Below are positions 54,436 to 62,960 of a DNA stretch of 64,000 nucleotides, one piece after another. The stretch spans positions 1 to 64,000 of the forward strand of contig NZ_JAERRG010000035.1 in NCBI RefSeq assembly GCF_016741935.1, in the 5' to 3' direction. A program made the translations under genes and the position numbers. Origin of the DNA: Streptomyces endocoffeicus (GTDB taxonomy: Bacteria > Actinomycetota > Actinomycetes > Streptomycetales > Streptomycetaceae). The first letter of the stretch is position 1; every line of letters begins with the position of its first letter. The notes under the pieces are model-generated. The model worked only from the letters and a program-made list of their open reading frames with translations, searched no databases and was not told the origin of the DNA.

Positions 54436-54702
54436 CTACAGACCGACCGACTTGAGCATGTTCAGCAGCACGTCGGTGTTGTCCATCGCATTCTGGAGCG
54501 CCTCGCGGGCCGCCTGAAGCTGTCCGGCCTGCGCGGCCAGGGTCTCCACATCGCCGGTGGCGACGGCATCCTGGCTGGCAGCGATCACTCCGAGCAGCAG
54601 GTACAGCCCGGTCGCGGCGTGCGCGACAGCCAGCGGAATCGGCCCGGCCTCCCGGTTCTGCGCCATCAGCCTCAGCGGGGTGCTGGCCCGGCTGCGGCCC
54701 AT
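54436..54702 (-). CDS. Small hypothetical protein or gene tail
   Basis: An 88-residue frame with an ordinary amino acid mix: IPLAVAHAATGLYLLLGVIAAS then a helical stretch QAAREALQNAMDNTD. It overlaps the end of the beta-helix remnant by about 30 bases. It could be the real tail of that broken gene in another frame or a small independent protein. I do not recognise it, and there is no clear ribosome site. Confidence 0.3.
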   Translation of the reverse strand: MGRSRASTPLRLMAQNREAGPIPLAVAHAATGLYLLLGVIAASQDAVATGDVETLAAQAGQLQAAREALQNAMDNTDVLLNMLKSVGL

Positions 54703-55000
54703 GTGACCCGGGAGTCCTCCGCGGCGAGCTGCAACGGGGCGCTCAACTCATATGTTCCATCAGTGAGTTCGATACGCACGTCACGCCCGGTGATGGCGGG
54801 CGGCGTCCCGCGCGCCCTCCACCGAGCAGGGACGCCAGAGGGCGCAGTGGGACCCGGAGCCGTTCGGCGCGGCGTACAGGACCTTGGGGGCCGAAGCCGC
54901 CTCGGCGGCGGGCAGCGGGCTGAAGGAGCGGCGCCGCGCCGGCGAGGAAGGCGGAGCAGGCGGTGCGAGCTGTGCGAGCTGTGCGGGGAAGCAGTCTCAT
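54672..55000 (-). pseudogene. N-terminal remnant of a secreted beta-helix CAZyme
   Basis: A signal-like start (MRLLPRTARTARTACSAFLAG) is followed, one frame over, by KVLYAAPNGSGSHCALWRPC and SVEGARDAAR, then after a second shift by RDVRIELTDGTYELSAPLQL. This is the common opening of right-handed beta-helix glycosidases and lyases (LYVAP-GSG..C....PC-L--AR). The repeats and catalytic part are missing. Confidence 0.5.
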
Positions 55001-55116
55001 ACGATGACCTATGACCTTCCGCTCGAACGGCCCGCCGCTCGGGCGGGCCGTGGAATGGGCGTGCGGCTCAGGTGCGGCGCTTGCCTGCGGGGTGGCCGTA
55101 GTCCGGCCGTCACCGG

Positions 55117-56574
55117 TCACGTCGTGGCCGTCCAGTCCGGGTGGCCCGGCATCGGCGGGTTCTTCGCGCCGAACAGCCAGTCCCGCAGGAACCGGTCCAG
55201 CGAGCGGTCGCCCGTCACGGTGACGGCGTGGGCGATGAAGTCCTCGCTGGTGACCGTGCGGTCCTTGAAGCGGCGCGGCCACAGGCCCATGATGCGTTCG
55301 AACTTTCGCTCCCCCACGTGGAGTCGGAGCGCGTAGAGCACCAGCGCGCCGCCGTCGTAGATGTTGGTGCCGCCGAGGGCCTTGGGCAGCCCGGGCGGCC
55401 CGTCAGTCGCGCGGATCGCGTCGAGCTTGGCGTACGTCGCCTTCATCTTGTCGGCCAGGACGGACCAGCCGCGCTCCTCGCTGTAGAGCGCGGCGTAGTA
55501 GACGGCGGGCCCCTCGTTGAGCCAGGCCTGCTGCCAGTCGTTCGGCGTGACGCTGTCGCCGAACCACTGGTGGGTCAGCTCGTGCACCATGGTGTTCTCG
55601 TACGTCGGGTTGCCGTCGGCGTTGAGCTTGAACCAGTTGGTGCCCATCAGGGTGAGCGTCGTGTTCTCGAGGGCGTCGGTGTAGCCGTCGTAGATGTGGA
55701 TGCCGTACACGGAGAACGGGTAGCGTCCGAGCTTCGCTTCCAGCCAGGCGAGATGGTCGGGTGTGCGCGCGACGATCGGGGCGTACTTGTCCTCCTGGCC
55801 CTGCGGGACGATGTGCCGCAGCGGCAGTCCGGTGTGCGACGTGTCGTACAGGTACGTGCCCTTGACGACGGCGATGCCGAGCAGCTCCGTCGGCATGCGC
55901 TCGCGCAGCGCGAAGTGCCAGACGGTCGAGCCGTCGGCGCGCTTGTCCTTGCCGGTCAACTCGCCGTTGGCGGTGGCGACATAGCCCTCGGGCGCGGAGA
56001 TGTGGAAGGTCCAGGTGGCCTTGTCGGACGGTGTGTCGTTGCACGGCAGGAACGTGTCGGCCCGCGACGACTGCACGGCGGAGGCGAAGCCGCCGTCCGA
56101 GCCGAACCTCCAGCCGGTCAGTCCGGCCCGCGGCGCCTTGCCGTTGCCGCGGTAGGCGACGGTGACGTCGAACGGGGCGCCCTTGTGGAGCGGCGCCGCC
56201 GGGGTGACCGTCAGCTCTTGGCCGGACCGGCCCAGGGACAGGGCGTGGGAGGCGGCGCGGCCGTTCACCGTGATCGAGTCGATGGTGTGGCCGTCGGTGT
56301 CCAGGTTGAACGCCGACAGGTCCTGCGTGGCTTGTGCGTTCAGTTTCGCGACGGCCGTGAAGTCGTACGTCACCGGTGTGAAGTCGAAGGTCAGGTCGTA
56401 GTGGACGACCTGGTAGCCGCCGTTGCCGAGGGTCGGGAACAGCGGGTCGCCGACGCCGTCGGAGCCGGGGCGCGGGTCGAACCCCGCGGCGCCGGCGGGC
56501 GAGCCCAGGACCGGTACCGTGATCGCGGCGGCGACCGCCGCCTGCGTGAGGAACGCGCGTCTGCTGGTGGTCAC
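55117..56574 (-). CDS. Secreted M1-family zinc metallopeptidase
   Basis: A 485-residue aminopeptidase-like protein with Tat signal (TTSRRAFLTQAAVAA). The zinc site is His331-Glu332-x-x-His335 in MVHELTHQWFGD, with Glu354 in WLNEG 18 residues on, exactly M1 spacing. DALENTTLTLMG takes the place of the usual GAMEN exopeptidase motif. It is shorter than PepN (about 850) because only the N-terminal and catalytic domains are present. The GTG start overlaps the stop of the binding-protein gene (GTGA), with AAGGGGAAG upstream, so it is translated with the ABC importer. It could trim peptides from glycopeptides outside the cell. Confidence 0.88.
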   Translation of the reverse strand: MTTSRRAFLTQAAVAAAITVPVLGSPAGAAGFDPRPGSDGVGDPLFPTLGNGGYQVVHYDLTFDFTPVTYDFTAVAKLNAQATQDLSAFNLDTDGHTIDSITVNGRAASHALSLGRSGQELTVTPAAPLHKGAPFDVTVAYRGNGKAPRAGLTGWRFGSDGGFASAVQSSRADTFLPCNDTPSDKATWTFHISAPEGYVATANGELTGKDKRADGSTVWHFALRERMPTELLGIAVVKGTYLYDTSHTGLPLRHIVPQGQEDKYAPIVARTPDHLAWLEAKLGRYPFSVYGIHIYDGYTDALENTTLTLMGTNWFKLNADGNPTYENTMVHELTHQWFGDSVTPNDWQQAWLNEGPAVYYAALYSEERGWSVLADKMKATYAKLDAIRATDGPPGLPKALGGTNIYDGGALVLYALRLHVGERKFERIMGLWPRRFKDRTVTSEDFIAHAVTVTGDRSLDRFLRDWLFGAKNPPMPGHPDWTATT

Positions 56575-58244
56575 TTCTTCCCCTTCTGCGAGGCCTGCTC
56601 GAACTCGGCACGGCACTTGTCGCCCCCGGCGTCTCGCCACTGCTTGACGATCGAGTCGTACGCGGACAGCGGCCTGCGTCCGGTGACCAGGTCTTTCACA
56701 CCGTCGAGGTGGATGGTGTAGAGGCTGCCGAGTCCCTTGGAGGCCCAGGTCGGCGAGGAGTAGCCGAGAGTCGGGTCCTCGATGAGCTTCGGGATGAGCA
56801 CCGTGTACGCCTCGTGCACGTAGCGGGCGGCCATCGGGTGGGTGGCGCTAAAGAACGAGGGTGTCGCGGAGGCGAGCTTGCCCCACGGCACGGTCACGTC
56901 CTGGGTGCCCTGCTTGGTGAGGACGGGCGTGCCGTTCTCGTCCCGCTTGTAGTCGATGTTCTCGACGCCGTAGTTGATGAGCGTGTATTCGAGCGACCCG
57001 AAGGGCGAGGCGGCGAAGTCGGCGAGCCGTAGCAGTTCCTTGACCCGTTCCTCGCTCGCCCTGCTGATGTAGCAGTTCTGCAGCGAGACGTTGTCGGTCC
57101 AGGTCACCGCGTCCTTGCTGACGGGGACCATGGGCCGTACGTCGAAGGACTTGTCGATGGCGGCCATGGCGTCGACGTAGCCGGTGGCCGTGGTCAGGTA
57201 CCCCGGCATGCCGTCGAAGACGTAGGCGGCCTTGCCGTTCTTGAACAGATCCGTGTACTGGGCCTTCTGGGCTCCGGACATCTGCACGGTGCCCGGGTAG
57301 TGGCAGCCCGCCTTGTAGAGCTTGGCGGCGGTCTCGACGGCGTACCGGTACTTGTCGTCCTCCAACTGGTACGTCCACTTGCCCGTCTTGCGGTCGAACT
57401 TCCAGAAGTGCTGGGCGCCGGCCGACATGGCGAGCAAGGTGGTGCTGCTGCCGGAGAAGAAGTACTGCTTCTTCTTCGCGTCCGTGAGGTCCTTGGCGAG
57501 TTCGACGAGCCGCTCGATGCTGTCGATCTGGTCGAGGCTGGTGATGCCCGCCTGCTTGAACAGGTCGGCCCGGTAGAAGCCCGCGCCGGCGCTGCCCGAG
57601 CGGGCGATCGGGATGCCGTAGAGCTTGCCGCCCTTGATGGCGTCGCGCCAGGCGTACTCGGGGATCGCGGCCAGGTTCGGGTAGTCCTTGACCCGGTCGC
57701 CGGAGAGGTGCGGGCCCAGGTCGACGCACTTGGCGGCGAGGAACGACCCCACGTTGTCGACACCTCCCGTCTCCGGGTACATGAAGATGTCGGGCAGCTG
57801 GTCTCCGGCGACCATCGTCGAGAACTTCGCCGGATAGTCGTCCGCGGGCACGGCCGTGAAGTCGACCTGGGTGCCGAGCAGCTTCTCGATCTCGCGCCAG
57901 GCCGCGTTCTTTCCGCGCTCGGGCGGCAGCGGTGCGAACGTCTCGGTGACCGCGGTGATCTTCTTGGCGCCCTTGAGGGGGGTGCCTTCCGTGGCGCGGG
58001 TCAGTTCGCGCGGGTACTTCAGGAAGGCGTTCGGGACGCCCGCCGCGGTGCCGGGCAGGTCGGCCTTGATGCCGACGTTGCGCACGGTGGTGGTCGGCAG
58101 CAGCTTGGCGCTTTTGGCCTCGGCCTTGGCCTCGGTGCCGCCGTCGCCGCACGCGGCGAGCAGCGGCGCCGCGGCGACGGCGAGGCCGGCGCCCGCACCC
58201 CAGCGGAACAGGGTGCGGCGGTTGACGGATGTGGTGCCGGACAT
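56571..58244 (-). CDS. Solute-binding lipoprotein (LipO/YtcQ-type ABC)
   Basis: A 557-residue extracellular binding protein. Twin Arg (NRRTLFRWGAGAG) precedes a lipobox-like LLAACGDGG, so it may be a Tat-exported lipoprotein. ETFAPLPPERGKNAAWREIEKLLG and VPADDYPAKFSTMVAGDQLPD are typical of the large (500-560 residues) binding proteins that pair with LplB/YtcP permeases and usually take polysaccharide fragments. The ATG at 58244 has GAGGAG before it. It is third in the operon after two permeases and is overlapped by the M1 peptidase gene. Confidence 0.88.
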   Translation of the reverse strand: MSGTTSVNRRTLFRWGAGAGLAVAAAPLLAACGDGGTEAKAEAKSAKLLPTTTVRNVGIKADLPGTAAGVPNAFLKYPRELTRATEGTPLKGAKKITAVTETFAPLPPERGKNAAWREIEKLLGTQVDFTAVPADDYPAKFSTMVAGDQLPDIFMYPETGGVDNVGSFLAAKCVDLGPHLSGDRVKDYPNLAAIPEYAWRDAIKGGKLYGIPIARSGSAGAGFYRADLFKQAGITSLDQIDSIERLVELAKDLTDAKKKQYFFSGSSTTLLAMSAGAQHFWKFDRKTGKWTYQLEDDKYRYAVETAAKLYKAGCHYPGTVQMSGAQKAQYTDLFKNGKAAYVFDGMPGYLTTATGYVDAMAAIDKSFDVRPMVPVSKDAVTWTDNVSLQNCYISRASEERVKELLRLADFAASPFGSLEYTLINYGVENIDYKRDENGTPVLTKQGTQDVTVPWGKLASATPSFFSATHPMAARYVHEAYTVLIPKLIEDPTLGYSSPTWASKGLGSLYTIHLDGVKDLVTGRRPLSAYDSIVKQWRDAGGDKCRAEFEQASQKGKK

Positions 58245-58313
58245 GGTGGGACTCCTCAACACGAGGCAACACGGGAAGAGTTGGGGGTGCGGGTGCGCGG
58301 ATCGGGGCGCGGG

Positions 58314-59279
58314 TCAGCCCTTGACGGCGCCGGTGAGGACGCCCTTGGTGAAGAACCGCTGGAGGAAGGGGTAGACGAGCAGGATCGGCACGACGGCGAT
58401 GACAAGGACGGCCATCTGCACGGCCTGCTGCGGGGCGACCGCCTCGCCGGCCGCCGCGGTGTCGAGGGCCTGGCCCTGGAGGATGAAGGTGCGCAGCACC
58501 ATGGGCAGCGGCCACTTGTCGTTGTCGCCGAGGTAGAGCAGGGCGTTGAAGTAGGCGTTCCAGTACGCGACGGCGTAGAACAGGCCGACGACGGCGATGA
58601 CCGCCTTGGACAGCGGCAGTACGACCCGGATCAGGGTCCGGAAGTCGCCCGCGCCGTCCACCTTCGCGGCGTCGTACAGCTCCTCGGGCAGGTTCATGAA
58701 GAAGGCCCGCATCACGACGAGGTTGAAGGCGCTGACCATGGTGGGCAGGACGAGCGCGGCGAAGGTGTTGTAGAGGCCGAGCTCCTTCACCAGGAGGAAG
58801 TTGGGGATGATGCCCGCGTTGAAGAGCATGGTGAACAGGGAGGTCATGAGGATGAAGCGGCCGCCGACGATGCCGCGCCGGGACAGCCCGTAGGCCATGC
58901 CGATGGTGGCGAGGAGGCTGCAGGCGGTGCCGATGACGGTGACGCCGATGCTCACGAACAGGGCGCGGGTGACGCGCCCGCCGGTGAACGCGGTGCGATA
59001 GGCGTCGAGGTTGGGGTGGTCGGGCCACAGGACCAGCCCGTTGGACTTGATGATGTCCGTCTGCGAGGCGAAGCTCGTGCCGATCACACCGATCAGCGGG
59101 TAGGCCACCAGGCCCACGACGATCACGAGGGCGAGGCCCTTGAGAACGAGGCCGAGCCGGGTGGGTTTCTCCATCCACGGGGGCCGGGCGCCGGACGGGC
59201 GCAGTTCTCCCGCCGCGGGTGCGGGACGGGTGGCGTTCCCGCGGCGCGTCTTCACAGCGGACGTCTCAACGGTCAGCAC
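58314..59279 (-). CDS. ABC transporter permease (YtcP/LplC type)
   Basis: A 321-residue CUT1-type permease with six membrane segments and an EAA loop (NLPEELYDAAKVDGAGDFRTL). YFNALLYLGDNDKWPLPMVLR is typical of the YtcP/LplC group. The start is GTG at 59279, supported by GAAGGGG nine bases upstream; it overlaps the end of the preceding permease gene by 14 bases. No ATPase is encoded nearby; MsiK is the likely partner. Confidence 0.87.
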   Translation of the reverse strand: MLTVETSAVKTRRGNATRPAPAAGELRPSGARPPWMEKPTRLGLVLKGLALVIVVGLVAYPLIGVIGTSFASQTDIIKSNGLVLWPDHPNLDAYRTAFTGGRVTRALFVSIGVTVIGTACSLLATIGMAYGLSRRGIVGGRFILMTSLFTMLFNAGIIPNFLLVKELGLYNTFAALVLPTMVSAFNLVVMRAFFMNLPEELYDAAKVDGAGDFRTLIRVVLPLSKAVIAVVGLFYAVAYWNAYFNALLYLGDNDKWPLPMVLRTFILQGQALDTAAAGEAVAPQQAVQMAVLVIAVVPILLVYPFLQRFFTKGVLTGAVKG

Positions 59280-60225
59280 CGCGGTACACCCCTTCATGTC
59301 CGAGCCGGTGGGCGAACTTGTTGGCACCGATCACGAGGATGGTGCCGATCACGGCCTTCACCAGGCCGACGGCGGCCGCCGTGCCCCACTGGTTGTCCTT
59401 GATGCCGTGGAAGTAGACGTACGTGTCGAGGACTTCACCGGCGCCGGGGCCGACGGCGTCGCGCTGGAGCAGGATCTGCTCGAAGCCGACGGTGAGGATG
59501 TTGCCGAGGTTGAGGATAAGCAGCAGGACGAGCACCGGGGACAGGCCGGGCAGGGTGACGTGCCAGAAGCGGCGCCACTGGGCCGCGCCGTCCATGGCCG
59601 CCGCCTCGTACAGGCCGCGGTCGATGGAGAGCAGCGCGGCGAGGATGATGATGGTGCCCCAGCCGGCGTCCTTCCACATGACCTGGAGCGCGAGCAGCCA
59701 GGGGAAGGCATTCGGGTCGGTCGTCATGTCGTAGCGCGGCAGGCCGAGGGATTCGAGCAGGTCGGGCACGACGCCCGCGCCGCCCAGGATCTGCTGGAAG
59801 ATCGAGACGATGATGACCCAGCCGATGAAGTGCGGCAGGTACACGACGCTCTGCACGAAGCGGCGCAGCCTGTCGCTGACGATGCTGTTGAGCAGCAGTG
59901 CGAGCGCGATCGGCACGGGGAAGAACAGGACGAGCTGGACGAGCGCGATCTCCAGTGTGTTGCCGGTCGCTGACCAGAATTCGGGGTCGGCGAAGGCCGT
60001 CGTGAAGTTGGTGAAGCCGCTCCAGGCACTGTGCATGTAGCCCAGGTAGGGCTGGTAGTCCTGGAAGGCCACCAGGTAGCCGAGCAGCGGCACGTAGTGG
60101 AACACCACGAAGTACAGGAAGCCGGGTAGGCACAGCAGCAGCATCACTTTGTCGCGCTTGAGACGCTGCCAGAGGGTCTTGCGGGGAACGCGGTCGGCGG
60201 CGGTCGGTGGTGCGGAGACAGTCAT
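59266..60225 (-). CDS. ABC transporter permease (LplB type)
   Basis: A 319-residue CUT1 permease with six segments: PGFLYFVVFHYVPLLGYLVAFQ is the LplB-type first segment, and IDRGLYEAAAMDGAAQWRRF the EAA loop. First gene of the permease-permease-binding protein-M1 peptidase operon. The ATG has AGGA upstream. The 257-base region before it, shared with the divergent dehydrogenase, holds a LacI-type operator candidate. Confidence 0.89.
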   Translation of the reverse strand: MTVSAPPTAADRVPRKTLWQRLKRDKVMLLLCLPGFLYFVVFHYVPLLGYLVAFQDYQPYLGYMHSAWSGFTNFTTAFADPEFWSATGNTLEIALVQLVLFFPVPIALALLLNSIVSDRLRRFVQSVVYLPHFIGWVIIVSIFQQILGGAGVVPDLLESLGLPRYDMTTDPNAFPWLLALQVMWKDAGWGTIIILAALLSIDRGLYEAAAMDGAAQWRRFWHVTLPGLSPVLVLLLILNLGNILTVGFEQILLQRDAVGPGAGEVLDTYVYFHGIKDNQWGTAAAVGLVKAVIGTILVIGANKFAHRLGHEGVYRGADR

Positions 60226-60282
60226 GGAGCGGTCCTGTTCGGCCGGTTGGCGCAGGAACTACGTTTCTGCGGCGGCAAGTTA

Positions 60283-60295
60283 GTAAGCGGTTAAC
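60283..60295. promoter_or_regulatory. LacI-type operator candidate before the ABC operon
   Basis: GTAAGCGGTTAAC contains a CG-centred near-palindrome (TAAGCGGTTA) in the divergent region between the permease operon and the dehydrogenase gene. It shares GTAAGCG with the reverse complement of the site at 62876-62887, before the M60 gene. Confidence 0.5.
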
Positions 60296-60482
60296 CCCAT
60301 CGTCAATAGATCCGGAGATCCGACCGAGCGAGGATCCTTTGCAAACAGGCCACTCCAGGCCGCTATTTCATGCTGTACCAGGGCAACTCGACTGCCAGAC
60401 TTTCCTGTGACCTTGACGGTCGATCGATGTGCTCCCTACCGTTCGGTACCGCCATAGAACACGTTTACTGTCCGGAGGCAGG

Positions 60483-61553
60483 GTGCGTACCACTGACGAG
60501 GCGCCGGTCGAGGCCACGGCCACCGACGCCACACCGCCCCCGCGGCGGCCCCGCACGGTTCTTGCGATGGACTCGTCGGTCGTGGACGACGTCTTCCCGC
60601 CTGCCGTGCGGGCGCGCCTGGAGGAGACAGCGGACATCCGGCCTCCGCGTGTCGTACGGGAATTCACCAGCCCGCAGGCACGCGCGGCCCTCGCCGAGTG
60701 CGAGGTCCTGCTCACCAGCTGGGGCTGCCCGCCGGTCGACAGGGCCGCGCTCGACCGGGCGCCCCGGCTGCGCGCGGTGATCCACGCGGCCGGCACCGTG
60801 AAGACGTTCCTGAGCCCGGAGGCCTACGAGCGCGGCATCGCGGTCTCCTCGGCGGCCGCGGCCAACGCCGTGCCGGTCGCCGAGTTCACGCTCGCCGCGA
60901 TCATCCTGGGCGCCAAGCGGGCCTTCCCGCTCGCCCATCTCTACCGAACCCGACGCACCCACCGCACCGAAGCCGATCTGGACCGACACCACTGGCTCGG
61001 CACCCGCGGCATCACCGTCGGCGTGGTCGGCGCCTCGCGCATCGGCCGTCGCGTCGCGGAACTGCTGCGCACCCTCGACGCCGAGGTGCTCCTGTACGAC
61101 CCGTACGTCGGCGACGCCGAGGCGGAGCTGCTCGATGCCACTCGCACCGACCTGGACACCCTGGTGGCGACCAGCGACGTGGTGACCCTGCACGCGCCGT
61201 ACACCGCGGAGACCCGGCATCTGCTCGACGCCCGCCGGCTCGGCCTGATGCGCCCGGGTGCACTCCTGGTGAACACCGCGCGCGGTCCGCTCGTGGACAC
61301 CGGAGCCCTCACGGAACTCCTGGTCAGCGGCCGGATCGGCGCCGTGCTCGACGTCACGGACCCGGAACCGCTGCCTGCCGGACACCCGCTGTGGGACCTG
61401 CCCAACGTCTTCATCACCCCGCACCTGGCGGGCGCCCAGGGCAACGAGGTCGGCAGGCTCGGCGCGCTCGCCGTCGACGAGCTGGCCCGGTACGCGCGCG
61501 GGGTGCCGCTGGTCCACGCCGTGCTCCTGGAGGACCTGGAGCGGATCGCGTGA
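60483..61553 (+). CDS. D-2-hydroxyacid dehydrogenase
   Basis: A 356-residue NAD-dependent oxidoreductase. The Rossmann loop is VGVVGASRIGRRVAELL; the catalytic set is Arg in NTARGPLVD, Glu in DVTDPEPLP and His in ITPHLAG. It resembles phosphoglycerate and hydroxypyruvate dehydrogenases, without an ACT domain. GTG at 60483 follows GGAGG. It is divergent from the ABC operon and directly upstream of the LacI gene. In streptomycetes such genes often accompany sugar importers; the substrate could be a sugar-derived hydroxyacid. Confidence 0.86.
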   Translation: MRTTDEAPVEATATDATPPPRRPRTVLAMDSSVVDDVFPPAVRARLEETADIRPPRVVREFTSPQARAALAECEVLLTSWGCPPVDRAALDRAPRLRAVIHAAGTVKTFLSPEAYERGIAVSSAAAANAVPVAEFTLAAIILGAKRAFPLAHLYRTRRTHRTEADLDRHHWLGTRGITVGVVGASRIGRRVAELLRTLDAEVLLYDPYVGDAEAELLDATRTDLDTLVATSDVVTLHAPYTAETRHLLDARRLGLMRPGALLVNTARGPLVDTGALTELLVSGRIGAVLDVTDPEPLPAGHPLWDLPNVFITPHLAGAQGNEVGRLGALAVDELARYARGVPLVHAVLLEDLERIA

Positions 61554-61633
61554 CCAAACCACCGCCGCACGCCATAGGCTCTGGGGCGGGTCGATCACAG
61601 GCGGACCAGAACGACCATCAGGGGGTGGGCCGG

Positions 61634-62785
61634 ATGTCCCAGCAGAGTTCCACGGCACCCGGGCCGGATGGGCACGGCGACCGGCAGTGCGACCGGAGCG
61701 GGCAGCGCCGCGCGACGGTCGTCGACGTCGCACAGCGCGCCGGGGTGTCCACGGCGACCGTTTCCCGCGTGATGAACCGCAACTATCCGGTCGCCGCCGC
61801 CACGCGCGAGCGCGTCGAGGCGGCCATGCGCGAGCTCGGCTATGTGGTCAACGCCCATGCCCGAGCGCTGGCCGGCACCTCCGCCCGCACCGTTGGCATC
61901 ATCGTCAGCGAGCTGATCGACCCGTTCTACGCGTACATCGCGCGCGGCGTCGAACGCGAGGCCACCGACGGCGACCGGCTCTGCCTGGTGTGCTGCACCC
62001 AGGGCGACCCGCAGCGCGAGCTCGCCTTCATCGAGCTGATGCACGAACGGCGAGCGGACGCCGTGGTACTGGTCGGCGGCAGCGTCGAGGACCGCGCCTA
62101 CAAGGCCGAACTGGCGCGCCGGGCCCGGGAACTGGACGCGGGCGGATCGAAGCTCGTGCTGTGCGGGCGGCCCTCGCTCGGCGACGGCGTGCCGACGGTC
62201 GGGGTCGAGTACGACAACGAGGGCGGTGCCTTCGCGATCACCGACCATCTGATCACGCAGGGCCATGAGCGGATCCTCTACCTGGGCGGGCCGCCCGGCC
62301 TCTCCACGGCGCGGGACCGGCTCGCCGGACATCGCCGCGCGCTCGAGCTGCGCGGCATCGCGCGGGATCGGGAGCTGGAACAGCCCGGCGCCTTCAGCCG
62401 CGCCTTCGGATACCGGCGCATGACCGAACTGCTACGCGAGGGCCTCGAGTTCACCGCCGTGTTCGCCGCGAACGACATCGTGGCGGCGGGCGCGGCCCAG
62501 GCCCTGGAAGAGGCCGGGGTGCGCATCCCGTTGGACATGTCGCTGGTCGGCTACGACGACATCCCCGTGGCCCAGGATCTGCGGCCCCGGCTGACGACCG
62601 TCCGGATCCCGCTGGAGGAGATGGGCCGGCAGGCGGTGCGGGTCGCGCTCAACGGCGGCGACGAGGACGACTGGCGCGCCCCGACGACCGGCACGCTGCG
62701 CCTCGGCACGCACATCGTCGTGCGGGAGTCGGTGGCGGCACCGCGGAGCACGCTCCCGGGAAGCGCCAGGCCGCGCCGGAGCTGA
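61634..62785 (+). CDS. LacI-family transcriptional regulator
   Basis: A 383-residue regulator. The helix-turn-helix/hinge (TVVDVAQRAGVSTATVSRVMN, then ARALAGTSARTVG) spans about residues 26-80, and the ligand domain follows (SELIDPFYAYIARGVERE, AANDIVAAGAAQALEE, GYDDIPVAQDLRPRLTTV). The ATG at 61634 is in frame with a longer open frame upstream but follows an AGGGGGTGGG stretch and begins the family sequence. The adjacent operator candidates at 60283 and 62876 make it the likely controller of the ABC operon, the dehydrogenase and the M60 peptidase. Confidence 0.88.
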   Translation: MSQQSSTAPGPDGHGDRQCDRSGQRRATVVDVAQRAGVSTATVSRVMNRNYPVAAATRERVEAAMRELGYVVNAHARALAGTSARTVGIIVSELIDPFYAYIARGVEREATDGDRLCLVCCTQGDPQRELAFIELMHERRADAVVLVGGSVEDRAYKAELARRARELDAGGSKLVLCGRPSLGDGVPTVGVEYDNEGGAFAITDHLITQGHERILYLGGPPGLSTARDRLAGHRRALELRGIARDRELEQPGAFSRAFGYRRMTELLREGLEFTAVFAANDIVAAGAAQALEEAGVRIPLDMSLVGYDDIPVAQDLRPRLTTVRIPLEEMGRQAVRVALNGGDEDDWRAPTTGTLRLGTHIVVRESVAAPRSTLPGSARPRRS

Positions 62786-62875
62786 CACCGGGCCAGCTTG
62801 CTTGATTCTGCTCGCAAGAGCGCGAGTCCGCATAGTAACGGACAGAAATTCGGCGGGCCCTCTTGCGGCCGGATA

Positions 62876-62887
62876 GCAAACGCTTAC
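62876..62887. promoter_or_regulatory. LacI-type operator candidate before the M60 gene
   Basis: GCAAACGCTTAC, with reverse complement GTAAGCGTTTGC, lies 73 bases before the M60 start. It matches the GTAAGCG arm of the site at 60283-60295 and is CG-centred as LacI operators are. Confidence 0.5.
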
Positions 62888-62960
62888 ATGCTGGCGCGCA
62901 GCCCCACCCGCTCGTCCCGCCCATCGCTCTGACGTCGTTCGTCCCCATGGGAGTTCCTGG

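Noticed and set aside
56848..59402. Very long open frames (700-776 codons) on both strands over the binding-protein and permease genes.
   Set aside because: Both cross several well-supported genes and consist of His/Arg/Gly-rich or Glu/Asp/Gly-rich repeats typical of high-GC shadow frames.
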